From the NCBI GenBank assembly GCA_034437615.1, contig DAOTTW010000008.1, positions 1 through 57,103 on the forward strand: DNA of 57,103 nt, read 5' to 3'. Shown here piece after piece: positions 23,518 to 31,768 of the stretch (positions are counted from its first letter, which is position 1; every line of letters begins with the position of its first letter). The DNA is from DAOTTW01 sp034437615. GTDB lineage: Bacteria; Chloroflexota; Anaerolineae; Aggregatilineales; Phototrophicaceae. The translations under genes and the position numbers were made by a program. Under the pieces are notes generated by a model that saw only the letters and a program-made list of their open reading frames with translations, was not told the DNA's origin and did no database searches.

Positions 23518-24903
23518 TTAGCCTGTAGCAGCGCGTTTATCACCGACGTAGCGCTCTAGCGTGTTAGCGCGGCTGAACAGCCCCCCCTCATGATAGGGCT
23601 TGCCATCGGGCATGATCGTCTCTTGCACGACGGTCATATCAGCCTGCGCGTTTTTGAGTTCCGCGTCGGTCAGGTCGGCTTTGCTCAGGTCGGCCCCATT
23701 CAGGTTTGCGAGTTCTAAAATGGCCTTGTTCATCTGTGCAAAGTTCAGGATAGCGTCGGTCAAATCCGCACGGTGTAGATTGGCCTCTTGCATCTCTGTA
23801 CCGCTCAGGTCGGCACCACGCAAAATGGCCCGACGCAGATTCACGCGGTTGAGCTTGGCGTAGCGCAGGATGGCCGCTTGCAGGTTCGCATGGGTCAGGT
23901 CAGCGGCATCTAGCTCTACGCTGTGCATATTGGCCCCCGTTAAGATGGTCGCTTGCATCTTGGCATCGGCCAGACGCGCCACAACCGTCTGCTGGTCCTC
24001 TGTGGTCGCGGGGGTAAGCTGTGCATCGCTCAGGTTGGCACCGCGTAAATCTGCGCCACGCAGGTCAACGCCGCGTAAATCCGCACGGCGCAGGTCCGCA
24101 TCCCGCAGATCAGCCCTTTTGAGGTCCACCAGCGTTAACGTGGCCCCTGCTAGCTTGGTGCGGCGCATGACGACCTTTTGCAGCGTTGCCCCGGTCAGTA
24201 TCGCCTTGCTCAAATCAAGCTGGCTCAGGTCTACGTCCGTCAGTGCGGCGTCACGCAGCACGGTGCCGACGAGCATCGTCTGCTTGCCGTTGGGCTTTGG
24301 CGCTTGCAATACGGTGCCGTTGAGGGTTGCGCCGCTCAGGTTCAGGCCGCTCAGGTCCACGCCGATCAGCGTCGCACCTGTCAAATCCATGCCGCTCAGA
24401 TCAACACCAGCCAGCCGCGCCGCGCTCAAATCGGCGTTGGTCAGCGTCGCGCCGCGCAAATCCGCACCGCTGAAGTTGGCTTTGCTGAGATCGTAGCCAT
24501 GCAAATTCACGTTGCGCAGGTCCGCACCGCTCAAATCACAGCCTGATAACGTCACGCCGCTGAACTCGGCCCCGGCGAAGATCACACCACGCAAATTAAC
24601 CTGATCCAGAATGGTGTATTCGAGTAGCGCATTTGTGAAGTTGGCGACGTAAATTTCGCCCGTATCGGGGTTTTCGTCGGTGAGGATGGCGGCGGTCAGG
24701 TCTGTATCCGCTAAGATCGAACCGCCGAGGTTGGCCCCCGCGAGATTGGCCCCCTGAAAATTCACACCCGTTAGTTCGCATTGGGTGAGGTCCGCCCCCC
24801 GCAAGTCGAGTCCATGCAGGTCCAGGTCCATCAGGTCGGCCCCGGCGAAGTTCTTGTCGCTGTCTAATATCTGATAGACATCATTGAGGTTTAGCTCTGC
24901 CAT
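23518..24903 (-). CDS. Large pentapeptide-repeat protein
   Basis: A 461-residue protein, almost entirely A(D/N)LxG pentapeptides from about residue 18 to 425 (GADLMDLDLHGLDLRGADL pattern), enough for a beta-helix of about 20 coils. Two breaks interrupt it, near 90 (PDTGEIYVANFTNAL) and 205 (QAPKPNGKQTMLVG). The C-terminal tail (VVQETIMPDGKPYHEGGLFS, then RANTLERYVGDKRA) is a variant of the tails seen at 17510 and 18670. ATG 24903 is preferred because AGAGGG lies eight bases before it; ATG 24909 is too close. No membrane segment. A good promoter lies upstream. Function unknown. Confidence 0.92.
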   Translation of the reverse strand: MAELNLNDVYQILDSDKNFAGADLMDLDLHGLDLRGADLTQCELTGVNFQGANLAGANLGGSILADTDLTAAILTDENPDTGEIYVANFTNALLEYTILDQVNLRGVIFAGAEFSGVTLSGCDLSGADLRNVNLHGYDLSKANFSGADLRGATLTNADLSAARLAGVDLSGMDLTGATLIGVDLSGLNLSGATLNGTVLQAPKPNGKQTMLVGTVLRDAALTDVDLSQLDLSKAILTGATLQKVVMRRTKLAGATLTLVDLKRADLRDADLRRADLRGVDLRGADLRGANLSDAQLTPATTEDQQTVVARLADAKMQATILTGANMHSVELDAADLTHANLQAAILRYAKLNRVNLRRAILRGADLSGTEMQEANLHRADLTDAILNFAQMNKAILELANLNGADLSKADLTDAELKNAQADMTVVQETIMPDGKPYHEGGLFSRANTLERYVGDKRAATG

Positions 24904-24986
24904 ACACATCGCCCTCTTATATTCTTCTGCTGAATTTTGGTCGAATAGGTGCCAGCGTTCGGCACAATGCGCACTTAATACTTAAT

Positions 24987-25015
24987 AATGTACCTGTAAT
25001 TGCACCAAAACGCAA
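24987..25015 (-). promoter_or_regulatory. Sigma70-type promoter for the large pentapeptide gene
   Basis: On the minus strand, TTGCGT (25010-25015) is followed by exactly 17 bases and TACATT (24987-24992), in AT-rich DNA 84 bases upstream of ATG 24903. The region just downstream repeats ATTAAGT twice. Confidence 0.5.
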
Positions 25016-25048
25016 CAAATTAGCGCATGAAAATATGCATAGCCCGAA

Positions 25049-25080
25049 AACCTAAATTAATTGCATTCGACATTTAGGTT
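25049..25080. promoter_or_regulatory. Perfect 9-base inverted repeat, possible operator
   Basis: AACCTAAAT (25049-25057) and ATTTAGGTT (25072-25080) with a 14-base AT-rich spacer, lying 34 bases upstream of the -35 of the promoter at 24987. There is no T tract, so an operator is likelier than a terminator. Unverified. Confidence 0.35.
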
Positions 25081-25140
25081 CTGTTGACGTTTATGGGTAG
25101 CGCCACAAGCAAACGTGGATGGTGAAAATTGGCGACGGTT

Positions 25141-25387
25141 GTAACTACTCAGCCCTCACCCCAAACCCCTCTTCATTGTTGTCTGGGTATGGTCGGGAGA
25201 GGGGGATTGAGGGGGTTTTCAGGGGTAGTATTTCGGCGGACGTGCCATTGCACGTCCCTACACAACCGCCGTGAATTGTAGGGACACCCAATGGGGTGTC
25301 CGGGGCGGCGTCAGCCGCCATAAAATACGGTCAAACATCAGATACCTACCCCTGAAAAGGGGTTTGGGGTGAGGGCTAAGCAGTTAC
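25141..25387. repeat. MITE-like element with complete outer arms (core 25220-25354)
   Basis: The most complete copy. GTAACTACTCAGCCCTCACC at 25141 pairs with its near-perfect inverse ending GGGCTAAGCAGTTAC at 25387, an outer inverted repeat of about 29 bases with two differences. Inside, the core runs from CAGGGGTAGTATTT (one G lost) to GATACCTACCCCTG and carries the three usual palindromes. The left arm contains an extra segment (CTTCATTGTTGTCTGGGTAT) also seen in the second family at 21007, suggesting recombination between families. Confidence 0.88.
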
Positions 25388-25388
25388 T

Positions 25389-25492
25389 ATGGATAAACGA
25401 AAATAAACCTACATGATCGTAGGGGCTTAGCGTGCTAAACCCTGGGCGCAATACATTGCGCCTCTATAGATCCGTTTTCATATCTCCATTAG
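25389..25492. repeat. Third-family palindromic element overlapping the end of the RsbW-like gene
   Basis: ATGGATAAACGAAAATAAAC at the left, then GTAGGGGCTTAGCGTGCTAAACCCTGGGCGCAATACATTGCGC hairpins, ending CCGTTTTCATATCTCCATTAG. The right 29 bases (from 25464) form the last codons of the gene on the minus strand, so the element supplies its C-terminus and stop. Related copies: 31285, 34693, 35332, 49031. Confidence 0.8.
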
Positions 25493-25916
25493 GCCGGTTC
25501 ATAATGAAAATATTGCGGTTCTTCTCATCAACAAATTCATATTTAAACTCATCGACCCCGTTCAACGTCAGGAAGATACCCAGCCCACCAATATCACGCA
25601 AAGTCAGATCGCTGCTGATCTCTTCATCGTCGGGCAGGTCATGCGCGAGTGGGTCGAACGGGATGGCGCGGTCCTCTAGCGTGATGATAAGCTGCTCATC
25701 GGTGATCTGTGCATGTACGGCGATATTCCCGCTGCGCCCTGCCTCCTGATAGCCGTAGTTGACGATATTGGTGGCGATTTCATCCACCGCTGTAATCAGC
25801 CGATAGGTGGCTTTGTTGTCGATGGCGGCTTCGTTAGCATATTTCATCACAAACGCCCGGATTGGCTTGAGCGAATCCAGCGCACCGGGAACGGTGGTTG
25901 AAGCTTGTGCGTTCAT
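25464..25916 (-). CDS. RsbW/SpoIIAB-like anti-sigma factor serine kinase
   Basis: A 150-residue GHKL ATPase-fold protein. It has the N box AVDEIATNIVNYGY (Glu46, Asn50), the G1 box EDRAIPFDP, and G2 as GGLGIFL. In partner switching such proteins bind a sigma factor or other target and phosphorylate a STAS antagonist. Two STAS proteins with the target serine lie downstream (26185) and further upstream (28747) on the same strand. AAGGAC lies nine bases before the ATG. The last eight codons (NGDMKTDL) fall within a dispersed repeat, so the tail was probably remodelled. No sigma factor gene is visible in the window. Confidence 0.93.
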   Translation of the reverse strand: MNAQASTTVPGALDSLKPIRAFVMKYANEAAIDNKATYRLITAVDEIATNIVNYGYQEAGRSGNIAVHAQITDEQLIITLEDRAIPFDPLAHDLPDDEEISSDLTLRDIGGLGIFLTLNGVDEFKYEFVDEKNRNIFIMNRPNGDMKTDL

Positions 25917-26017
25917 AATTTTTTTGTCCTTGTGATAACCCGCAGGAACGGGAGCAAAAAATATTGCTGTAGGGGCGGCGCGATGTCCTCAGGGGGCGGT
26001 TTTTGTTAATTGGCTGT

Positions 26018-26130
26018 ATTTTATGGCGGCTGACGCCCCCCCCGGATACCCCATTGAGTGTCCCTACGGTTCACAACATGTGTGTAGGGACGCGCAACGG
26101 CGCGTCCGCTGCTATACCTACCCTTGAAAA
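26018..26130. repeat. MITE-like core in inverted orientation
   Basis: The reverse complement of the core seen at 159 and 13168: TATTTTATGGCGGCTGACGCC, then GGATACCCCATTGAGTGTCC, GTAGGGACGCGCAACGGCGCGTCC, and TATACCTACCCTTGAAAA at the right. Stems are partly decayed (ACCCCATTGAGTGT). Confidence 0.75.
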
Positions 26131-26184
26131 CATGGCGATGTCCCCATAAGCACGCCCCTGCGCTATCCGCATCGCAGCGAACCG

Positions 26185-26529
26185 CTAGACGTTTTCGATT
26201 TGCTCGGCGTCGTAGCTATCCAGCATCGTCACGCTATGGTGAAAGCCCGTCATTTGCAGCGTTTCCACCACCTGCTGCTGTGCGCCGATCACGTAAATAT
26301 CGCTGTCACCGGTCATCTTCTGCTTGGCGAAGATCAGCATACGCAGGCCCGCACTGGCGATGTAGCTCAGGCCACCCACAATCAGCACCAGGCGCTTCGG
26401 GTTCTGGCCAGCGGCCTCTTCGATTTTGTCGCGGAATTGCGGCGCGACGCTGGCATCCAGTTCACCGCTGAGGGTGATCTTTGCAATGCCCTTATCGGCC
26501 ATCATATCGAGTGATATATCAAAGCTCAT
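26185..26529 (-). CDS. STAS-domain anti-anti-sigma factor (RsbV/SpoIIAA-like)
   Basis: A 114-residue single STAS domain: ITLSGELDASVAPQFRDKIE, and the phosphorylation loop YIASAGLRML with Ser59 as the expected target of an RsbW-type kinase. AAAGGA lies ten bases before the ATG. The RsbW-like kinase gene begins 268 bases downstream, with an intergenic repeat between. The glgX gene ends 94 bases upstream. It probably switches the kinase between free and bound states, controlling a sigma factor encoded elsewhere. Confidence 0.93.
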   Translation of the reverse strand: MSFDISLDMMADKGIAKITLSGELDASVAPQFRDKIEEAAGQNPKRLVLIVGGLSYIASAGLRMLIFAKQKMTGDSDIYVIGAQQQVVETLQMTGFHHSVTMLDSYDAEQIENV

Positions 26530-26570
26530 CAGGTTCTCGTCCTTTGTATCTCTATTTAAATAGTCATGCG

Positions 26571-26607
26571 GTGCCTGTGGGGGCTTGATGCATCAAACCC
26601 CTACACC
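26571..26607. repeat. Palindromic repeat downstream of glgX
   Basis: GGGGCTTGATGCATCAAACCCC with flanks TGCCTGTG and TACACC. It is the inverse of the copy at 32480-32510 (GGGCTTGATGCATCAAGCCC), which has the fully paired stem. Confidence 0.75.
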
Positions 26608-26623
26608 CCGAATCGGGCGATCA

Positions 26624-28732
26624 CTAGCGGCCCACCAAAATCACAGCGGAGCGGCCACCAACCAGCATCCTGTGGTCGTTCAGCGGCGGCTCTTGCCCTG
26701 GCTCATGGATGTCATCCGGCGAAGGCACCCCCGTATTGGCGAACACATACCACTGCTTGCCATCCGGCAGGCCCGGAATATCGAACCACAGTGCATCCCA
26801 GTAGGCATTCAGCGCCACATATACCATATCGTCCTGTGCTGCGCCGCCCTTCGCATGGCTGCCATCCAGCAACCACGCCAGCACAAGGCTACCGTCGGAC
26901 CAATCAGCGTTCCAAGCCTGCGTACCATGCCAGGAAATATCCGCATAGCCGCTGCCGACGTAATCCGTATGCCGGAAGTGTGCACGGCTGCGCAGCACCG
27001 GGTGCGCATGACGGAAGGCGATCAGCTTTTGCGTAAAGCGCAGCAGGTCGGCGTTTTTCTCCGTCAGCGTCCAGTCGAACCAGTTCAGGATGTTGTCGTG
27101 GCAGTACGTGTTGTTATTGCCGCCCTTTGTGCGCCCCACTTCATCGCCCATCAGCAGCATCGGCACGCCCTGGCTCGTCATCAGGATCGTCAGGAAGTTC
27201 TTGATCTGCCGACGACGCAGCGCGTTGATTTCCGGGTCGTCGGTTTCGCCTTCCCAGCCACAGTTCCAGCTTTCGTTATCGTTCCCGCCGTCGTTGTTAT
27301 CCTCGCCGTTGGCTTCGTTGTGCTTGCCGTTGTAGCTCACCAGATCGTACAGGGTGAACCCATCATGGCAGGTGACGAAATTGATTGAGGCTGTCGGCCC
27401 ACGCCCATAGTACAGGTCCGGTGACCCCTGCACGCGCTGCGACATCTCACCGACCAGCCCCAATTCACCCTTCACGAATTTACGCACCGAATCGCGATAT
27501 TTGCCGTTCCACTCCGCCCAACGGCCATAAGCCGGGAAGCTGCCGACCTGATACAAGCCGCCAGCGTCCCACGCTTCTGCAATCAGCTTAACGTTTGCCA
27601 GGATGGGGTCAGCGGCCAGCGTTTCCAGCAGGGGCGGGTTTGGCAGCGGGTAGCCCAGCGGGTCGCGGCCCAGGATCGCGGCCAGATCAAAGCGGAAGCC
27701 GTCGATGTGATATTCCGACGCCCAGTAACGCAGGCAATCCAGCACCACGCCACGCACCACTGGATTGTTGCAGTTGAGCGTGTTGCCCGTGCCGCTGAAG
27801 TTGAAGTAATAGCCTTCGGGCGTCAGCATGTAGTAGGTCTTGTTATCCAGCCCGCGAAAGCTGATCGTCGGCCCCATCTCGTTGCCTTCGGCGGTGTGGT
27901 TGAACACCACATCGAGGATGACTTCGATACCTGCCTTGTGCAGTTCCTTGACGAGATTCTTGAATTCGTCTACCTGCATCCCTAGCTTGCCCGTCGCCGC
28001 ATAGCCGGCTTTGGGTGCGAAGAAGCCCAGCGTGCTATAGCCCCAGTAATTCACCAGCAGTTCGCCCGTGACGGGGTTCTTGCGGCTGTGCTCCCATTCA
28101 TCAAACTCGAAGATCGGCATGAGTTCAACCGCATTCACGCCCAGTTCTTTCAGGTAATCGACTTTTTCCAGGATGCCCGCATAGGTGCCGCCCTGCTTTG
28201 TACCAGCCGACTCATGCACGGTGAAGCTGCGCACGTGCATCTCGTAAATCACCAGGTCCTCAATTGGCATTTCCAGCGGGGTATCGTGCTCCCAATCGAA
28301 GTCATCGTAGATGATGCGGGCGCGATGCCGATAGATCGCGTCCCATTCTGGGTCGTCCAGCCATTCGTCACCGCCGCCGATGGCCTTTGCATACGGGTCC
28401 AGCAGCACGTTATTCTTATCGAAGCGATGCCCTGTAACCGGCTCCCAGGGGCCATCCATGCGGAAGCCGTACTCGATGCTTTCCGGGTCAACATCAAAGA
28501 CCATCATGGACCACACGTTGCCGATGCGAAATTCATCCGGGAAGGGGATTTCGGCCTTTGGTTCGTTCGCGCCTTTATCGAAAAGCACCAGCGTGCAGTG
28601 TGTGCCGTGACTGCTAAAGACGACGAAGTTTACGCCGCCCGGCACCAGGGTCGCGCCGAAGGGCTGCGGCTTGCCGACGCGCATTTTATAACCAGCGACT
28701 TCATGAGTTGGGTAAACATCAATTCTATCCAT
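26624..28732 (-). CDS. glgX: Glycogen debranching enzyme, GlgX/isoamylase type
   Basis: Hydrolyses alpha-1,6 branches of glycogen limit dextrins. The 702-residue GH13 protein has an N-terminal CBM48-like beta-sandwich (about 15-130) and a catalytic barrel. The barrel carries DVVFNHTAEGN, the nucleophile in GFRFDLAA (Asp349), the acid/base in AEAWDAGG (Glu386) and the third carboxylate in CHDGFTLYD (Asp457). A C-terminal beta domain starts around 600. Length and motifs are normal for GlgX. It follows the STAS gene at 28747 by 14 bases, so polysaccharide breakdown and partner-switch signalling are probably co-transcribed. Confidence 0.95.
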   Translation of the reverse strand: MDRIDVYPTHEVAGYKMRVGKPQPFGATLVPGGVNFVVFSSHGTHCTLVLFDKGANEPKAEIPFPDEFRIGNVWSMMVFDVDPESIEYGFRMDGPWEPVTGHRFDKNNVLLDPYAKAIGGGDEWLDDPEWDAIYRHRARIIYDDFDWEHDTPLEMPIEDLVIYEMHVRSFTVHESAGTKQGGTYAGILEKVDYLKELGVNAVELMPIFEFDEWEHSRKNPVTGELLVNYWGYSTLGFFAPKAGYAATGKLGMQVDEFKNLVKELHKAGIEVILDVVFNHTAEGNEMGPTISFRGLDNKTYYMLTPEGYYFNFSGTGNTLNCNNPVVRGVVLDCLRYWASEYHIDGFRFDLAAILGRDPLGYPLPNPPLLETLAADPILANVKLIAEAWDAGGLYQVGSFPAYGRWAEWNGKYRDSVRKFVKGELGLVGEMSQRVQGSPDLYYGRGPTASINFVTCHDGFTLYDLVSYNGKHNEANGEDNNDGGNDNESWNCGWEGETDDPEINALRRRQIKNFLTILMTSQGVPMLLMGDEVGRTKGGNNNTYCHDNILNWFDWTLTEKNADLLRFTQKLIAFRHAHPVLRSRAHFRHTDYVGSGYADISWHGTQAWNADWSDGSLVLAWLLDGSHAKGGAAQDDMVYVALNAYWDALWFDIPGLPDGKQWYVFANTGVPSPDDIHEPGQEPPLNDHRMLVGGRSAVILVGR

Positions 28733-28746
28733 AGGTAACCCCTATG

Positions 28747-29088
28747 CTATGCATCTTCTTTGAGCGTTTTTATGGCGGCGTCGCGGCTCTCGCTGAGCGT
28801 GAAGAAGCTCAGGAAGCCCGTCGCGCTCATCATGTCCTGTAGGTTTTCGCTCAGGCCCACCAGCACGATCCTGCCGTTATTGCCGGAAACCGTGCGGTAA
28901 ATCAGCAGCATCATGCGTAGGCCCGCGCTGGACATGTATTCCAGGCCGCTCATATCCAGCAGGATGCGGCTGCCCGTTTGCGCCAGTGGCAACACCTGAT
29001 CCTGCACGTCTTTGGCGTTCTTCGCGTCGATCTCGCCGACGAGTTCCACAATTTCGATGTCGTCTTGTTTCGAGATGTTGACTTCCAT
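28747..29088 (-). CDS. STAS-domain anti-anti-sigma factor, second copy
   Basis: A 113-residue STAS domain. It has IEIVELVGEIDAKNAKDVQD, and the target loop YMSSAGLRMM with Ser54 as expected phosphosite. I start at ATG 29088 (MEVNISKQ), where the domain begins; the upstream TTG at 29124 would add an unusual basic run (KERKRAV). The ribosome binding site is poor. It is 14 bases upstream of glgX and probably forms one transcript with it. It differs enough from the copy at 26185 to suggest a separate signal input to the same or another kinase. Confidence 0.92.
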   Translation of the reverse strand: MEVNISKQDDIEIVELVGEIDAKNAKDVQDQVLPLAQTGSRILLDMSGLEYMSSAGLRMMLLIYRTVSGNNGRIVLVGLSENLQDMMSATGFLSFFTLSESRDAAIKTLKEDA

Positions 29089-29169
29089 AGGGTATGTGAC
29101 TGCTCTCTTTCTCTCTTTTATCAAGTGTTAGTGGCAAACGCACCTTTATTTGTGCAATCTAGCGATACG

Positions 29170-29204
29170 GGTGTAGGGGCGCAATGCATTGCGCCCTTAC
29201 ACCC
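29170..29204. repeat. Single palindromic hairpin
   Basis: GTGTAGGGGCGCAATGCATT followed by GCGCCCTTACAC, almost fully self-complementary. It lies in the 142-base gap between the AGE-family gene and the STAS gene. Confidence 0.8.
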
Positions 29205-29230
29205 GTCCTCATGCCATCAATCATCTAATG

Positions 29231-31084
29231 TTAGACGGGCTGGATGCGCACCTTCACCTTCAGGTCGTCTTTGCTCTCCGGCAGCTTCACCGTCAGGCCG
29301 TCCGCGTCAAAGTCGCCGTGCGGCTCGCCGTTGATCTCCACGCTGTCGATGCGGATGCTCCCTGGTGGCAGGATGTCCGGCGAGACGCGCAGAATACGAT
29401 CCGGCATGAAACCATCCGGGCGCGGCTTGAAATACAGGTCCATCGGCTGCTTTGTAATCAGCAGGTTGGTGTAGGTCTGCGCCAGATACGCGAGTTCAAA
29501 GCTATGATAGCCGCTCATGGAGTGGCTGCCCTTATAGCGCTCCGTACCCATCAGATACGGCATCCCATTGGCGAACACATTGAAGTACACCGCGCCGTCG
29601 TCATGATCCAGGAAGAAAGCGTTGTAGAATGCCGACGATTCGCGGGCGATCTTCAGATATGCTTCGTCCTTCAGCACGCCATGCAGAATCAAGTAGGCCA
29701 GGATGCCCTGTTCTTGCTGCCACCACGCCTTGCGATCATGGAAGGCGAAGCGATAGCGCTCCTGGTCGGGCTGTACTTCGCGCTCCATCACATCGTACCA
29801 GCCGCCGCGCTGCTGGTCGCTGCCGATGGGCGGCATGGCTTCCGCGATCTTGCGTGCTAGCTGCTCATATTCGCTCTTGGGCTTCAGGCTGTGCATACGT
29901 AGCAGGTTCCAGGCGATTTTCAGGTTATGGCCGACCACACCGCGATTCTGCTGCCACATGTGCGTTTTATCGTGCGACCAGTCCTCATGGAATTTTTCCT
30001 GCACGAAGGGGCTTTCCTCGTAATTCGGGAAGTGCTCTGCGATGGTGTCAAACGTCTTTTCGAGGAAGTCCGCATAGCGCTGTTCGCCCGTCGCCAACCA
30101 CAGGTTAATCAGGTAAGCGGGGGCGTGGTCACCGACGCTGTTCCAGTTCTTCTTGCCCTTGTTGCTGTTCCACTGGTCCACATCCAGCGCATCGCTGCGC
30201 GGGTCGAGCGTGATCGGGTCCAGATGGCTGAAGTAGCCGCCTTTTTCATGGTCCTCATAGAAGCGATCGAACAGTTCAACCGTCAGTTCGGCGTCGTTGA
30301 GGATGCGCGGGTCGCCGGTAATACGGTAGGTCTGGATGGGGCCAGCCAGCGCGTAAATCTGCTCATAGGCCGGGATCGCGTCGATGTCGTCGCCAAATTC
30401 CGACGCAAAGACTTTATCTTCGCGGTTGCCTTTGACATCAATGCCGTGATACCAGTAGACGATCTTTTCATCCGCATCGTAAAAGCGCATGTGGTCGCGC
30501 AGGTATTCGGTGCCTTTTTCCGCGCCCTCAAGTAAGCGCTCGTTGCCCGTCAGCATGTACGCGCTGGCGAAGCCATACACCAGGCGGCTGATCGTGTCCG
30601 TTTCCTGCCGATAGTTGTCTTTGGCCTTGTCGCCGTCTAGCGTGATGGTCGTGCGGTAGTTGTCGTAGTTGACCTCGCCATCCGGGAATTGCGCCCGCAG
30701 GTAGAATTCACCCAGCGCTTCGATCTGGCGCACCCACCACAGCGGACTCTCGAAGTTGTATTCGCCCGCTTTGCGGCCCACGAACACGATAAACTGCGCT
30801 TCAAACGTATAATCGTCGTTTTCCGGGTAAAAGACGCCGTAAGCGAACAAGAAGCGGCCTTCCTGCATCATACCGCCCAGGTTGCCCGTTGCATCCTGAT
30901 ACGGTTCGCCCAGGTTGCGGGCGATAAAGCCGTAGGTCTTGCCGTAGTTGATCTTGCAGTCGAATTCGCGTCCGTCGCTGGTCCTTAGCGTGACGATGGT
31001 GTTATCCGCGTCCCAGTTGCTGACGTAGCCGGCGACGGTATCCGAAAACGTGAATGTCATGTTGGCTTTGGTCGATACTGCCAT
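29231..31084 (-). CDS. N-acylglucosamine 2-epimerase (AGE) superfamily-like protein
   Basis: A 617-residue protein. Residues about 10-110 are a small beta-rich domain (DTVAGYVSNWDADNTIVTLR). From about 130 to 540 is a helical array with repeated aromatic/helix motifs typical of (alpha/alpha)6 barrels: DTISRLVYGFASAYMLTG, RGVVGHNLKIAWNLLRMH, WWQQEQGILAYLILHG. The GHNLKIAW histidine segment matches AGE and cellobiose epimerases. A final beta domain (about 560-617) ends KVKVRIQPV. ATG 31084 is chosen, with AAGGAG nine bases before it. It probably acts on a sugar, oligosaccharide or glucuronyl substrate; which one is unknown. It is co-oriented with the STAS and glgX genes downstream. Confidence 0.85.
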   Translation of the reverse strand: MAVSTKANMTFTFSDTVAGYVSNWDADNTIVTLRTSDGREFDCKINYGKTYGFIARNLGEPYQDATGNLGGMMQEGRFLFAYGVFYPENDDYTFEAQFIVFVGRKAGEYNFESPLWWVRQIEALGEFYLRAQFPDGEVNYDNYRTTITLDGDKAKDNYRQETDTISRLVYGFASAYMLTGNERLLEGAEKGTEYLRDHMRFYDADEKIVYWYHGIDVKGNREDKVFASEFGDDIDAIPAYEQIYALAGPIQTYRITGDPRILNDAELTVELFDRFYEDHEKGGYFSHLDPITLDPRSDALDVDQWNSNKGKKNWNSVGDHAPAYLINLWLATGEQRYADFLEKTFDTIAEHFPNYEESPFVQEKFHEDWSHDKTHMWQQNRGVVGHNLKIAWNLLRMHSLKPKSEYEQLARKIAEAMPPIGSDQQRGGWYDVMEREVQPDQERYRFAFHDRKAWWQQEQGILAYLILHGVLKDEAYLKIARESSAFYNAFFLDHDDGAVYFNVFANGMPYLMGTERYKGSHSMSGYHSFELAYLAQTYTNLLITKQPMDLYFKPRPDGFMPDRILRVSPDILPPGSIRIDSVEINGEPHGDFDADGLTVKLPESKDDLKVKVRIQPV

Positions 31085-31177
31085 AACCCTATGCTCCTTC
31101 AAATCAGATAGATAAACAGTAAACGCACGTCGGCACTGGCTCAAGCCCCCTGAAGGGCGCTATTACACGCTGTATAC

Positions 31178-31229
31178 AGCCTGCTTTAGCGGGCTTGTCC
31201 TTACCGCAGCCGGACGTTTTAACGTCTGG
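31178..31229. repeat. Two adjacent hairpins between AGE-like and VOC genes
   Basis: AGCCTGCTTTAGCGGGCT (31178-31195) and CCGGACGTTTTAACGTCTGG (31210-31229). Together with 31285-31359 they fill the 273-base gap upstream of the AGE-like gene. No gene seen there. One may end the VOC transcript. Confidence 0.6.
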
Positions 31230-31284
31230 CGATGGTGGATGAGATGCCGTTTGGTCTATCGCTTCAATGCGATCAATGCTCATG

Positions 31285-31359
31285 CATGACCGAAAACAAA
31301 CCCACATAATCGCATGGACACGGCAAGCCGTGTCCGCCATTTGCTTTCATTTCTCCATC
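31285..31359. repeat. Third-family palindromic element at the VOC stop codon
   Basis: TGACCGAAAACAAACCCACA, then the hairpin GACACGGCAAGCCGTGTC (31317-31334), ending TTTCATTTCTCCATCA. Its right end coincides with the TGA stop of the VOC gene on the minus strand (TGATGGAGAAATGAAA). The equivalent end at 35434 reads CTAATGGAGTTATGAAAAC. Confidence 0.75.
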
Positions 31360-31768
31360 AGGATACGTTCGGGTCGTCCGTGAAGCCCTGGCTGATCTCC
31401 ACAATCACGCCATCCGGGTCTTTGATCCACACCGTTTGCCAGCCGGGGATAAAGGCATCAAAGCTCGCTGGCCCCAGCGCAATATCGGCGGCGCTGCCGA
31501 TGCTGTTCAGCACCGTGTTGATGTCATCCACCTGAAAGGCCAGATGGCGAATCGTCCCGGCGTTGTGCGGTCCGTCGGCCTCGTTGGTGCTGGCGTCGCC
31601 TTCAGCCTGGAATAGCTCTAAGTACATGCTGCCAGCTTTCAAAAAGACGATCTGGCCACCATCCGGCAGTTCAACGACACGCGCACGCTGAAAGCCGAAG
31701 TGCTGCGCGTAAAATTGCTCGGTTGCGGCCATGTCCTTGCAGTTCAGTGCAACGTGTGAAAAGGCCAT
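31358..31768 (-). CDS. VOC/glyoxalase-fold protein
   Basis: A 136-residue protein with two beta-alpha-beta-beta-beta modules. Candidate metal ligands are His5 in SHVALN, Glu in MYLELFQ, His in IRHLAFQVDD and Glu in VIVEISQGF, the standard H-E-H-E set of the glyoxalase/dioxygenase superfamily. Between them is WIKDPDG, the usual last hairpin. The reaction could be a glyoxalase, epimerase or extradiol-type step; the sequence does not decide. Its start overlaps the stop of the DJ-1 family gene (TAATG), so the two are translationally coupled. It is the last gene of the 31.3-40.1 kb enzyme block. Confidence 0.92.
   Translation of the reverse strand: MAFSHVALNCKDMAATEQFYAQHFGFQRARVVELPDGGQIVFLKAGSMYLELFQAEGDASTNEADGPHNAGTIRHLAFQVDDINTVLNSIGSAADIALGPASFDAFIPGWQTVWIKDPDGVIVEISQGFTDDPNVS

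Noticed and set aside
31085..31357. Small gene in the gap between AGE-like and VOC genes
   Set aside because: The gap is filled with hairpins and a repeat; no frame with a ribosome binding site or protein-like composition.
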